A stretch of DNA of 64,000 nucleotides from CAYNND01 sp964528735 (GTDB lineage: Bacteria; Patescibacteriota; Minisyncoccia; Phycocordibacterales; UBA2100). Location: NCBI GenBank assembly GCA_964528735.1, contig CAZGUV010000002.1, positions 19,898 through 83,897 of the forward strand, written 5' to 3'. Below are positions 33,404-42,390 of the stretch, in pieces (position 1 is the first letter of the stretch; every line of letters begins with the position of its first letter). The notes below the pieces were generated by a model. That model had not been told where the DNA came from and ran no database searches. It saw only the letters and a program-made list of their open reading frames with translations. Position numbers and translations under genes: made by a program.

Positions 33404-33757
33404 TTATACAAATTCTATGCGTGCTTCGTCGTGAGCAACGTTTGTTGCTGAGCCGAGCTTAGTAATTCTAAGATAGCCCCCTTCACGCTTTTCGTATCGC
33501 GGAGCTATAACACTGTGGAGCTTCGAGACAGTCTCTGCGTCATTTCCAAGACGTGCAGAAAGGAGTCGTCGTGAAGCAACCGTGTTTTTCTTTGCCGTAG
33601 TGACCATTTTCTCAACGTAGGGACGTAGCTCCTTTGCTTTAGCAACTGTTGTGACAATAGCCTCCTCTTTTACAAGAGAGCGTGCAAGAGAGCGCATCAA
33701 CGCTAGTCTTTGATTTGTCGGTCTTCCGAAGTTTCTTGTTTTGTTGTGGTGTTTCAT
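33404..33757 (-). CDS. rplQ: 50S ribosomal protein bL17
   Basis: The 117-residue bL17 starts MKHHNKTRNFGRPTNQRLALMRSLARSL, then ATTVAKAKELRPYVEKMVT, with the GGYLRITKLG strand near the end. It follows rpoA as in most bacteria. Confidence 0.95.
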   Translation of the reverse strand: MKHHNKTRNFGRPTNQRLALMRSLARSLVKEEAIVTTVAKAKELRPYVEKMVTTAKKNTVASRRLLSARLGNDAETVSKLHSVIAPRYEKREGGYLRITKLGSATNVAHDEARIEFV

Positions 33758-33767
33758 ATGCTAACTG

Positions 33768-34736
33768 TTACGCGCGGAGAGAGATGCCCTTATCGTGTAA
33801 TACTTTCTTTATCTCTTGAACTCCCTTCTGTCCAAGACCTTGGATAGCAAGAAGATCTTCTTCTCGCTTTCGAACGAGACCGCCAAGTGTTCGGATTCCA
33901 GCCTCATCGATTACTGCATACACACGAGGTGTAAGTCCAAGTTCTTCAACACGCATCTTGAGTATTTCCATGTCGCCTTGAAGTGGCGCCTCTTCTCGTG
34001 GCGTCGACTTCTTTACTTCAACTTTCTCAAGTGGAGCAAGAGTCTCTTCTTTGAATCCAACAATTGCCTTGAGCTGGTGGATCATGATATCGATAGACTG
34101 CTCAAGAGCTGCGCGAGGAGTGATTGTACCATCAGTTTCAACAGTAATTTTCAATCGGTTGAAATCAGTTCTGTCGCCGACACGCATGTTCTCAACTTCA
34201 TAGTTTACTCGTCTGATTGGTGAGAATGCTGCGTCAAGTGCGATAGTACCAATCTCAACTCTATCCTTGTGAATCGCCTCCTTTGGGATAAAGCCGATGT
34301 TCTTTTCAATTGTCGCCTCGAGCTCAAGCTTCTTCTTTGAAGCAACTTCACAGATGTATTGGTCAGGGTTGAGGATTTGAACTTGACCAGGGACTTTGAT
34401 ATCAGCTGCTGTGACCTGCTTCTCTCCAGAGATTGAAAGAGAAATTCGCTGTGGCTCAGCGCCGTCCATCTGGAAGCGAACGCGCTTCAAGTTAAGGAGC
34501 AAAGTGATGATGTCTTCCTTAACTCCTTCAAGTGTAGAAAATTCATGTGATACTCCGTCAATTTTTACAGTAGTTATCGCAACACCAGGGAGTGAAGAGA
34601 GGATTATGCGTCGGAGTGAGTTGCCGATAGTATGTCCATATCCAGGGAAGAATCCGTCAATTTCAAAAACTGCTCGGTTACCTTCCTCTTTCACTGCTCG
34701 TGGCTTTGATGGGAGAACGATGTGGTGCTCTGACAT
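33768..34736 (-). CDS. rpoA: RNA polymerase alpha subunit
   Basis: The 322-residue alpha has an N-terminal dimerisation domain with GHTIGNSLRRIILSSLPG and a C-terminal domain with helix-hairpin-helix (EELGLTPRVYAVIDEAGIRTLGGL, LLAIQGLGQKGVQEIKK). Both domains are complete, so UP-element or activator contacts are possible. It sits between rpsD and rplQ. Confidence 0.96.
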   Translation of the reverse strand: MSEHHIVLPSKPRAVKEEGNRAVFEIDGFFPGYGHTIGNSLRRIILSSLPGVAITTVKIDGVSHEFSTLEGVKEDIITLLLNLKRVRFQMDGAEPQRISLSISGEKQVTAADIKVPGQVQILNPDQYICEVASKKKLELEATIEKNIGFIPKEAIHKDRVEIGTIALDAAFSPIRRVNYEVENMRVGDRTDFNRLKITVETDGTITPRAALEQSIDIMIHQLKAIVGFKEETLAPLEKVEVKKSTPREEAPLQGDMEILKMRVEELGLTPRVYAVIDEAGIRTLGGLVRKREEDLLAIQGLGQKGVQEIKKVLHDKGISLRA

Positions 34737-34771
34737 ATGTGTACAAATTAGCTAAGTAAATAATGACGCTA

Positions 34772-35368
34772 CTATCGTGTATAGAACTCAAATATCATCG
34801 CGAGATCAAACATTGATTCGGCAGATTTGAAAACCGGCTCTGTAGTAATCTTCGCCTCCTTCTTGTCAGTGTCTACGGTGAGCCATGATGCTGGGTGTGT
34901 CCAATCTGCGTTCTGAAAGAGAACACCATCGCGACTTCCTTGTCTGACTCCGATGATGTCATTTACTTTGAGTGCCTGCGAAGGTGTCGTTATTCTTCGT
35001 CCGTTGATTGTTATATGTCCGTGAGCAACCATTTGTCGTGCCATTCGTCGAGTCTTTGCAAGTCCAAGGCGGTATATCGCATTATCAGCTCGCATCTCGA
35101 GTGCCGCGAACAATGCTGCTGGTGAATCTTTTTCGTTGATTGTCTGGTGAATGTATTTTTGGAGTTGCTTCTCTGTTATGCCATACGCAAAACGCACCTT
35201 CTGTTTCTCCTTAAACTGCTTTCCGTAGTCAGAGAGCTGTGATGGTCTCTTTCCTTTCTTACTGTTTTTTGAGCGTGCCTCTGAAAGAGCAAACTTCTGA
35301 GTCTGTGTTTTTTCGAAGATTGGTGCTCCGAGTCGCTTTGCAAGTTTGAATCGTGGTCCTAGTTTCAT
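34772..35368 (-). CDS. rpsD: 30S ribosomal protein uS4
   Basis: The 198-residue uS4 has an N-terminal block GPRFKLAKRLG..., a central S4 RNA-binding domain MVAHGHITINGRRITTPS and LGLAKTRRMARQMV. No zinc-binding Cys cluster is present, so it is the C- form. It organises 16S rRNA folding early in 30S assembly. Confidence 0.95.
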   Translation of the reverse strand: MKLGPRFKLAKRLGAPIFEKTQTQKFALSEARSKNSKKGKRPSQLSDYGKQFKEKQKVRFAYGITEKQLQKYIHQTINEKDSPAALFAALEMRADNAIYRLGLAKTRRMARQMVAHGHITINGRRITTPSQALKVNDIIGVRQGSRDGVLFQNADWTHPASWLTVDTDKKEAKITTEPVFKSAESMFDLAMIFEFYTR

Positions 35369-35386
35369 AGTGTCGTTCTTAGAAGA

Positions 35387-35821
35387 TTAGATGCGGCGAG
35401 GCTTAGGTGCTCGAGGTCCATTGTGAGGAACTGGAGTATCATCTACGATTTTGGTAATTCCTATGCCCTTTCCTGCAAACGATCGTAGTGCTGATTCACG
35501 TCCTGAGCCAACTCCACGGATTACTACCGAGACGTCCTTCACACCCATGAGTTGTGCCTTTTCTCCAATAAGTTCACCAACTTTAGCCGCTGCAAAAGGA
35601 GTTCCTTTCTTCGCACCAGCAAATCCAAGTGCGCCCGATGATGACCACATGACTACGTTACCGTTTTCATCGGTAAGAGCCACTTTAGTGTTGTTGTATG
35701 TAGCCTGAATGGTAAGTATGCCGCGAACAATTTTCTTTGCTCCTGCTTTTGAAAGTGCGCGTGATCGAAGTTCTCGATCGACACCCTTTCCTGTTTGCTT
35801 GATGATTCTCTTCTTTCCCAT
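35387..35821 (-). CDS. rpsK: 30S ribosomal protein uS11
   Basis: The 144-residue protein has ILTIQATYNNTKVALTDENG, SSSGALGFAGAKKGTPFAA and VIRGVGSGRESALRSFAGKGI, ending in the basic HNGPRAPKPRRI tail near the platform. The N-terminal extension is somewhat longer than usual. Confidence 0.95.
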   Translation of the reverse strand: MGKKRIIKQTGKGVDRELRSRALSKAGAKKIVRGILTIQATYNNTKVALTDENGNVVMWSSSGALGFAGAKKGTPFAAAKVGELIGEKAQLMGVKDVSVVIRGVGSGRESALRSFAGKGIGITKIVDDTPVPHNGPRAPKPRRI

Positions 35822-35906
35822 ATATGATTTTGTTTAAACGTTATGTTTTGGCGTGTATGTGGCACCGTTTCAGCCCGATGGATGCCCTTTAATAAAGTAA
35901 CTGGGA

Positions 35907-36287
35907 CTATGTCTTTTCGAGCTTTCTTCGACCACTGGTCATGGTCTTACGAACGTTTCCTCGAATAGTACGGTTGTTTGTGCGGGTGGTCTGTCCGTGC
36001 ACAGGAAGCTTCTTCGCGTGTCGGTCTCCTCTCCATGCCTTGATTTCCTTAAGTCGCTTGATGTTTGCAGAGATTTCTCGTCGGAGGTTACCTTCAATTG
36101 AGCGAGACTCAACTTCAGTACGAATCGCGTTCTCTTGTTCTGTACTGAGATCCTTAGGTCGTGCACCAAAATCAACTTTAACCTTAGAAAGAATTTTCTG
36201 AGCAAGAGGTCGTCCAATACCGTAGACAGCAGTGAGACCGATCTCAAGTCTTTTTTCTTCTGGAATGTTTACACCTGCGATACGCAT
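35907..36287 (-). CDS. rpsM: 30S ribosomal protein uS13
   Basis: The 126-residue uS13 has MRIAGVNIPEEKRLEIGLTAVYGIG, then a helix-turn-helix and the basic tail LPVHGQTTRTNNRTIRGNVRKT, which contacts P-site tRNA. It lies just after rpmJ. Confidence 0.95.
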   Translation of the reverse strand: MRIAGVNIPEEKRLEIGLTAVYGIGRPLAQKILSKVKVDFGARPKDLSTEQENAIRTEVESRSIEGNLRREISANIKRLKEIKAWRGDRHAKKLPVHGQTTRTNNRTIRGNVRKTMTSGRRKLEKT

Positions 36288-36314
36288 ATGAATACTGTAT
36301 GAATACTAAATAAA

Positions 36315-36428
36315 TTAACCTTGTCGCTGCTTATGGCGAGGGTTTTTACAAACAATTTGAATTGCACCTCGTCGTCGTACAGTCTTACAGTCTTTGCATC
36401 TTGGTTTTGTTGAAGCTTTTACTTTCAT
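36315..36428 (-). CDS. rpmJ: 50S ribosomal protein bL36
   Basis: The 37-residue protein reads MKVKASTKPRCKDCKTV, then RRRGAIQIVCKNPRHKQRQG. Cys11, Cys14 and Cys27 with His32 keep the zinc-binding pattern of the C+ form. It is short and lies exactly between infA and rpsM, its standard place. Confidence 0.96.
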   Translation of the reverse strand: MKVKASTKPRCKDCKTVRRRGAIQIVCKNPRHKQRQG

Positions 36429-36433
36429 AGTGT

Positions 36434-36649
36434 TTACATGCGACGAGTAATGCGTGCGCGCCCTCCGTATGAATCAAGTTGAATCTCAACTTTGTCACCG
36501 ACAAGAACTTTAATGCGATTGAATCGCATTTTTCCTGCAAGGTACGCAAGAACTTGTGTGTCTTCCCCGTCAAGGGTGACACGAAATAGTGTATTCGGCA
36601 GAGCCTCATCTACTACTCCAGTTCTCAATAATTCTTTGTTCGTACTCAC
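36434..36649 (-). CDS. infA: Translation initiation factor IF-1
   Basis: A 71-residue single OB-fold: GVVDEALPNTLFRVTL, HILAYLAGKMR-like VLAYLAGKMRFNRIKVLVGDKVEIQLDSY, ending GRARITRRM. It binds the 30S A site. It is the first gene of the downstream ribosomal run. Confidence 0.95.
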   Translation of the reverse strand: MSTNKELLRTGVVDEALPNTLFRVTLDGEDTQVLAYLAGKMRFNRIKVLVGDKVEIQLDSYGGRARITRRM

Positions 36650-36736
36650 AGGTAAATATGTGCATACAAATGTTTATGCACAAGTGGGGGGAATATTACC
36701 AGAGCCAGCATAAGGTGTCAACTGAGCGACACGAGC

Positions 36737-37774
36737 CTAGCGCTGGCTATCGATGTATATCCGCTTTTTTGATAGGTGCTCTTCGTAGGTTTTGCTGTAA
36801 TAGGTGGTTCCTGCACTATCAGCAAGGTAAAAAAGGTATGGATTATCCTGCGGCTCGAGCACCGCACGTATTGAGCTCAGCCCGGGGTTATTTATAGGGC
36901 CTGGAGGCAAGCCAGTGTGTACGTATGTGTTATAAGGCGACTGATGCTTCAGGTCTTCGCGAGTAAGTCCAAATGTACCCTTTCCGAGAATATAGAGGAA
37001 AGTAGCATCCACCTGTAGTGCCATGTTTATCTTCAGACGGTTGTTGATTATGCCGGCAATCATGTGCCTGTCCTTAGTGTCGCTTTCCTCCTTCTCTATG
37101 ATTGATGCGATGGTAAGAATTTCATGCATATTGTATGGTGATTTCTCAATCTCGTCTTTGTATGGTTCTAGTTTTCTTGTGAGAGTGTCTTTCAAAACTT
37201 TCAGCAAATCCTGTTCCTTAATGTTGGGCAATACAAAATATGTATCTGGAAACAAATATCCTTCAAACTTCTCTGCTTCTTCGGTAAACTTTACCCGGTC
37301 AAAGTGCATTAACTTTCCATCCAGAAGCTTCCCGATCTCTTTGGCGGTGCTTCCCTCGGGTATGACTATGCGTACTGGCTCAAGTCCAAATGCACCACTG
37401 GTGATTCGCTTCGCGACTTTCAAGAGTGAAATAGGTTCCTTAAATACATAGTCACCAGCATAGACTTTCTCAGATTTGCCCTGAAGCTGTATAACACGCG
37501 TAAGCCACCACGATGAGGTGACAACACCTTTTTCTTCAAGGATTGACGCTGCTTCACGTACATTACTTCCTTCAGGTATCGTGACATATCCATCCTTGGG
37601 AAAGTTGTGTGGTGGGAAGTTTATGTATGCATAGAATGAGCTTATACAAGCCGCTACTACTGAAATTATAATGAGTGTTCGAATGTTGGTGTGCCTATTC
37701 CAAGTGGAATCATCAGATACGATCGCATCTTCGATAGATTCAAGTGTAGTTTCTGTCTTCTTTTCCGTATGCAT
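36737..37774 (-). CDS. mltG: Endolytic murein transglycosylase MltG
   Basis: A 345-residue YceG/MltG protein from ATG 37774 (GTG at 37792 is possible). A single hydrophobic anchor (LIIISVVAACISSFYAYI) is followed by a LysM-like stretch (YVTIPEGSNVREAASILEEKG) and the YceG domain with EGYLFPDTY, ASIIEKEESDTKDRHMIAGIINNRL and the catalytic Glu in that segment, and YNTYVHTGLPPGPINNPGL. It terminates nascent glycan strands at the membrane. Confidence 0.93.
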   Translation of the reverse strand: MHTEKKTETTLESIEDAIVSDDSTWNRHTNIRTLIIISVVAACISSFYAYINFPPHNFPKDGYVTIPEGSNVREAASILEEKGVVTSSWWLTRVIQLQGKSEKVYAGDYVFKEPISLLKVAKRITSGAFGLEPVRIVIPEGSTAKEIGKLLDGKLMHFDRVKFTEEAEKFEGYLFPDTYFVLPNIKEQDLLKVLKDTLTRKLEPYKDEIEKSPYNMHEILTIASIIEKEESDTKDRHMIAGIINNRLKINMALQVDATFLYILGKGTFGLTREDLKHQSPYNTYVHTGLPPGPINNPGLSSIRAVLEPQDNPYLFYLADSAGTTYYSKTYEEHLSKKRIYIDSQR

Positions 37775-37820
37775 GAACAAATAGCTTACCACAATAACGG
37801 TGTAAGCCCTTGTGTATAGC

Positions 37821-38852
37821 TTAGAGTGCTACGTACTTGCCGTCGTTTGTACGATTGAAGATGGTTCCGTCTTGGAGGTTTACGAGAATCGTTCCATCTT
37901 TTACGTATCTTTCTCGTTTGACTCTGTCGATGATTTCCTTTTTTGAGAGCGGGCCGTCTTTCTTAAGAATATCTTTGATGACTTCCTTCACGACTCCTTT
38001 CGAGTATCCCCATTCTGAGAGTGCATACAATCCACGTCCCACAAGCACAAAGCGTTCATCTTTAATGAGTTCGTTATGACATGTTGCTTCGTGTGCCTTT
38101 CTTCCAAACAACTCTGAGATTGAACGAGCTACTTCAGCAAAATGCATCGGTGAGCCATGTCGTTTGAGAGAAAGATATGCCATGTCTCGCATATTTTTTA
38201 CACGTACTCCTGGTGCGTCAATTCTGCCCCACTCACCAAGCTGGTTTCTTGAAATCTTTTTTGAAAGTGAGAGCCATCGGCGTGCAGTCTCTTGTGTGTG
38301 GTGTCGTTTGTCGAGATGAGCAAGATCCTTTAGAAAACGTGTGACAAGTTCTGACTCAGGGACAAGTTCTTCATTTGAAAGTGAGCGGTACAGGTTTCTG
38401 AGTGCGGTGTGCACTGAATCAGCGATGCCTTGGTCAGCATGCCAACGGTGATTGAATTCAGGGTCTTCCTTCAATCGCTCGAAATCATTCCCCACAACAA
38501 GTAGGAAGTGAATGTGGTTTTGCAAGCCTTCATTTTTTGAGATTGCATCGAGGAGTTCTTGTTCTGGAACAATGCCACCCATATCGATAATTATCCCTGC
38601 GAGCTCAGTGAATACTGCTGACGCCTCTTTGTATGATGGAGATGTACGGATCGCGCCGATTGCTCTATTTTCGATTTGTCGGACGCGTTCTCGTGTAATT
38701 GTGTACCGTGTACCGATAGTCTCGAGGGTGTCTCGTTTTACCGTGTTGCCCAAGCCATAACGCCCCGTAAGAACGTCTCGCTCTCGTGACGGAAGTACCC
38801 CGAGAAGCTTTTTGGTGACCTGTTTAGGCTTGAATGTGACGGAAAACTGCAT
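37821..38852 (-). CDS. Sigma region 4 / HARE-HTH fusion protein
   Basis: The 343-residue protein starts with a sigma70 region 4 (about 16-72: LPSRERDVLTGRYGLG, TLETIGTRYTITRERVRQIENRAI), but there is no region 2. Residues 80-215 are helical and unassigned. A HARE-HTH domain (225-283: GSPMHFAEVARSISELFG, FVLVGRGLYALSEWGY), as in the RpoE delta subunit of Firmicutes, follows, and a last winged helix ends LQDGTIFNRTNDGKYVAL. It should bind RNA polymerase or DNA as an auxiliary factor rather than act as a normal sigma. Confidence 0.7.
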   Translation of the reverse strand: MQFSVTFKPKQVTKKLLGVLPSRERDVLTGRYGLGNTVKRDTLETIGTRYTITRERVRQIENRAIGAIRTSPSYKEASAVFTELAGIIIDMGGIVPEQELLDAISKNEGLQNHIHFLLVVGNDFERLKEDPEFNHRWHADQGIADSVHTALRNLYRSLSNEELVPESELVTRFLKDLAHLDKRHHTQETARRWLSLSKKISRNQLGEWGRIDAPGVRVKNMRDMAYLSLKRHGSPMHFAEVARSISELFGRKAHEATCHNELIKDERFVLVGRGLYALSEWGYSKGVVKEVIKDILKKDGPLSKKEIIDRVKRERYVKDGTILVNLQDGTIFNRTNDGKYVAL

Positions 38853-38967
38853 AATGTCTTTGTTCTTAGATAGGCATTTCTACCATGTACTTATAAACTC
38901 GTCAAGTGCTACCATACAACAATATCTTGCCTTGTCCAGATAGCGGGCTGTGGATAACAAAAAAGCT

Positions 38968-41900
38968 CTACAGAACGATATTTACGATTTTGTTGGGTAT
39001 AACTATGACCCTGCGAGGAGTACCCTCACCAATCCATTTTTTGACCTCTGTCAAGGCCATTTCCTTGAGGGTGTCTTCGGCGAGATTTGGCGTTGCTTGG
39101 AGTGTGCCTCGAAGCTTTCCATTCACCTGAACTGCGATGGTAATAGACGATGAAATCAGCTTTTTCTCTGACCAGCGTGGAAACCTTTCAAGATGCACTG
39201 ATTTTTTATGACCTCGCATGTGCCACAACTCTTCTGAGATGTGTGGTGCAAAAGGAGCAAGGAGAGTAACTAAGCTATCGAACTGCGAGCTTGAGATACC
39301 ATGCTTCTCAGCTACATTTATAAAGCTCATAAGAGCTGCTATTGCAGTGTTGAATTTGAGACCTGCAACATCCTCTGTAATTTTTTTGATTACTTTATGG
39401 AGTTCTCGCTCAGTCTCCTCGTGCACGCCAAGCGATATCTTTTCCTGCAATCTCCATACTCGTTCAAGAAAACGGCGTACCCCGACGATAGCTTCCGGTG
39501 ACCACGGGTAACTCCCCGGTTCGTTAAATGGACCGATAAAGGCAAGGTACATGCGGACAGTGTCAGCCCCAAGCTTTTTCACCACGTCATCGGGGTCAAT
39601 GACGTTACCTTTGCTCTTACTCATCTTTTGTCCATCAGGACCAAGAATAAGTCCCCTGTTCATTCTCTTTGCGTATGGTTCCTTTTCTCGAACCAATTTC
39701 ATATCATAGAGTGCTTTGTGCCAAAAGCGGCTGTAGAGCACGTGCATTGTGGTGTGCTCTGCACCGCCTGAGTAGAGATCTACTGGCAACCATTGTTGAA
39801 GCTTTTTTCTTTGTGCAAATTCCTTTTTGTTCTTTGGGTCCGCATATCGCAAGTAATACCACGATGAGCAAATGAAGGTGTCGAATGTATCAGTCTCTCG
39901 AGATGCAGGAGCCTTGCATTGCGGGCACGTTGTTTTTACCCACTTCGATGCCTTTGCAAGTGGTGACTTACCATCTCCAGCTGGGAGGTAGTCATTTACG
40001 CGAGGTAGCTCTACGGGGAGACTTTTTTCAGGGACTGGTACATAGCCACATGCGCTGCAATGAATCATTGGAATTGGTACTCCCCAGTATCGTTGTCGTG
40101 AGACTATCCAATCACGTAGGCGGTACGTTTTCTTAGTGCGACCATATGACTCAACTATCAATTTCTTGGCAGAGTCTGAATGCATGCCAGTGTATTCACC
40201 AGAATCCAAAAGGAAACCCGAGTCAGTGTGTACCTGGTGTTGACCAGAGGTGTGCTGTTTCCAGAGGAGGTCCTTCTCTTTTATCGTAAGAAACGGCAAC
40301 ACTTCGTGAGCTGGCTTCCATTCATGAGTGTGCTTGGCGAGCTCATCAGCATCTACATGCCCCTGTTCATCGTTTTCAAGTTCAAAATACAAATAGGTGA
40401 ATTCAACGCGTCTGTTTTCTTGTTTGATGGTATGGAAAAACTCAACGGTTGCAGCGTCTCCAATCTGCCGTATGAAGCGTGGATTTTTGTAACCGCTTTC
40501 CTCTCGGATCTCTCGTATACCTGCCTCGATGGCACTCTCATCTCTTTCGATACCTCCTGATATGAATGAGCGTATTGGATAGTTATTCCACGTTTGGCAC
40601 AAGTATTCATCCTTATTCCAATGCTTTACTATACACATAACTGCACGTCGATGGACAAATGGTAGTCCGTCTCGCACTGCATCAGCACCTGACGTTTGTC
40701 TCACAACGCGAGAGACAACTTGCTTAATAGGGAGTGAAAAAGATTTTGCAAAAGCATTATCTCGTTCATCGTGACCAGGCACTGCCATAATTGCTCCGGT
40801 ACCATAGTGTGCAAGCACGTAATCACTTATGAAAACAGGTATTTCTTCTTTTGTTGCAGGATTGATAGCATGTACACCGAGTAGTTTGACTCCCGTTTTA
40901 ACCTTATTTTCCTGTCGCTCAAGTTCGGTCTTTTGATTTGCCTGAGTACGATATGCAATTACCTCCTTCTCATTTTTTATGAGTCCGCGCTGGGCGAGCG
41001 CTCCAGTGACCCATGGATGTTCAGGTGCTAGTACCATATATGTTGCGCCGAAGATAGTATCCGGCCTTGTGGTGAACACACGTACTGTAGGCGTAATCGC
41101 CATGAGCATATCCGGCTCTCCCTTCTCGGATGAAAAGTGTGGCACTACACCTGTACCCTTAATAAGGAGTCCTCCAAGAGTATTACTCCATTCAGAGGCA
41201 TCTGATTGAGGCACGATAGTGTCGGTCTCATCTGTAAGAACTACAAAACTTTTTGCATGTGCGCGAATGGTTGCAATATCGTACTGATGCTTACACGCCC
41301 TGGTGACTGAACGGCGTGCTTTCTTGTCGAGAAATACGCCTGAGTGTGGTGTGGAGATTAATGTCACTCTCCCCACCTTCCTCCCAAGTTCTAGCACGCG
41401 AAGCGCAACGAGTCCGCCAAATGAGACACCGACCAATGCAGTTGATTCATCAAGTGTGCAGTGCTTCATGACATGTGCAGCCTGTTCATCGAGGTCTGGC
41501 TCCTGAGTGTGAGGCAATGTCGGCATTTCTACGGTATACCCGCGCTCTTCAAGCTTCCTTTTTAACCAAGGAAAGGCGTGCGACTGTGGGGAGCCATTTC
41601 TGCCATGAAGAATAACCACCCGCTTGCACGAATCAACACCAGAAAGTGCAAAATCAATCTCCGCGCCTTCGCTTCTCCCTATCCAATTTCGCTGTGAATC
41701 CTTTATTGCTTCTGGCCAATCAAGATTATCAAGATCATCAACAAGTCTGTCAGCATACTTAGTTATAGCAATATTCCACTGAGGCATGAGTCGTTGTTCA
41801 ACCTTGTGGCCACAGCGCTCACACTCCCCTCCGATTACTTGCTCATTTGCAAGCACGGTTTTGCATGATGGACACCAATTCGCACTCGTATCTTTTCTAT

Positions 41901-42348
41901 GTACTAACCCTTTTTTGTAGAGTTGCAAGAATAGCCATTGTGTCCACTTATAATAAGCAGGGTCACACGTCACAACCTCTCTCGTCCAATCAAATGATGT
42001 ACCCATTGACGCAATCTGCTTTCGCATGTGCGCCATGTTTTTATACGTCCACGTACGCGGGTTGATGCCGCGTTTAATTGCAGCGTTTTCAGCAGGCAAA
42101 CCGAATGCATCAAACCCAATCGGAAATAGCACATTCTTGCCGGTCATTCGCATTGTTCGTGCGTACATGTCTGGTACTGCAAATGCGTACCAGTGTCCCA
42201 CGTGGAGGTTGCCAGATGGATAAGGAAATTCAACAAGGACGAAATTATTCTTTTTACCTTTTTCTGAGTCCTTTACTGTATAGAGACCTTTCTTCTGCCA
42301 CTCTTTCTGCCACTTCTTTTCAATACGTGCATGGTTGTACTCCTTCAT
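38968..42348 (-). CDS. leuS: Leucyl-tRNA synthetase with hydrolase and NUDIX insertions
   Basis: A class I synthetase of 1126 residues, about 250-300 longer than usual. Catalytic core: PYPSGNLHVGH (42-52), CP1 zinc ribbon CPSCK...CERCG, KMSKS at 908-912 and anticodon/C-terminal domains (VQVNGKLRGTLQA). The editing domain has TTRPDTIFGATYMVLAPEHP (426-445) and YGTGAIMAVPGHDERD (515-530). Two whole domains are embedded: an alpha/beta hydrolase (about 238-415) just before the editing domain and a NUDIX hydrolase (about 545-700) just after it. All synthetase motifs around them are intact in one open frame, so this is a true fusion. It charges tRNA-Leu; the inserts' roles are unknown. Confidence 0.95.
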   Translation of the reverse strand: MKEYNHARIEKKWQKEWQKKGLYTVKDSEKGKKNNFVLVEFPYPSGNLHVGHWYAFAVPDMYARTMRMTGKNVLFPIGFDAFGLPAENAAIKRGINPRTWTYKNMAHMRKQIASMGTSFDWTREVVTCDPAYYKWTQWLFLQLYKKGLVHRKDTSANWCPSCKTVLANEQVIGGECERCGHKVEQRLMPQWNIAITKYADRLVDDLDNLDWPEAIKDSQRNWIGRSEGAEIDFALSGVDSCKRVVILHGRNGSPQSHAFPWLKRKLEERGYTVEMPTLPHTQEPDLDEQAAHVMKHCTLDESTALVGVSFGGLVALRVLELGRKVGRVTLISTPHSGVFLDKKARRSVTRACKHQYDIATIRAHAKSFVVLTDETDTIVPQSDASEWSNTLGGLLIKGTGVVPHFSSEKGEPDMLMAITPTVRVFTTRPDTIFGATYMVLAPEHPWVTGALAQRGLIKNEKEVIAYRTQANQKTELERQENKVKTGVKLLGVHAINPATKEEIPVFISDYVLAHYGTGAIMAVPGHDERDNAFAKSFSLPIKQVVSRVVRQTSGADAVRDGLPFVHRRAVMCIVKHWNKDEYLCQTWNNYPIRSFISGGIERDESAIEAGIREIREESGYKNPRFIRQIGDAATVEFFHTIKQENRRVEFTYLYFELENDEQGHVDADELAKHTHEWKPAHEVLPFLTIKEKDLLWKQHTSGQHQVHTDSGFLLDSGEYTGMHSDSAKKLIVESYGRTKKTYRLRDWIVSRQRYWGVPIPMIHCSACGYVPVPEKSLPVELPRVNDYLPAGDGKSPLAKASKWVKTTCPQCKAPASRETDTFDTFICSSWYYLRYADPKNKKEFAQRKKLQQWLPVDLYSGGAEHTTMHVLYSRFWHKALYDMKLVREKEPYAKRMNRGLILGPDGQKMSKSKGNVIDPDDVVKKLGADTVRMYLAFIGPFNEPGSYPWSPEAIVGVRRFLERVWRLQEKISLGVHEETERELHKVIKKITEDVAGLKFNTAIAALMSFINVAEKHGISSSQFDSLVTLLAPFAPHISEELWHMRGHKKSVHLERFPRWSEKKLISSSITIAVQVNGKLRGTLQATPNLAEDTLKEMALTEVKKWIGEGTPRRVIVIPNKIVNIVL
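40249..40716 (-). other. NUDIX domain embedded in LeuRS
   Basis: Codons about 545-700 of leuS. The Nudix box is complete: Gly598-x5-Glu604-x7-Arg612-Glu613-Ile-x-Glu616-Glu617-x-Gly619-Tyr620. Flanking strands RRAVMCIVKHWNKDEYLCQTW and RVEFTYLYFELEND fit the fold. It replaces the short linker between the editing domain and the NSGEF/RLRDW segment of ordinary LeuRS. Confidence 0.88.
41104..41637 (-). other. Alpha/beta hydrolase domain embedded in LeuRS
   Basis: Codons about 238-415 of leuS. It resembles the RBBP9/YdeN serine hydrolase type: RVVILHGRNGSPQSHAFPWL (oxyanion loop), nucleophile elbow GVSFGG with Ser309, Asp376 in DETDTIVP and His404 in GVVPHFSSEKG. The triad appears complete, so it could be catalytically active. 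Confidence 0.85.
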
Positions 42349-42390
42349 CCGGTAAGCCTACCAAAGGTCAGACACAAAGAAAAGCCTTGA

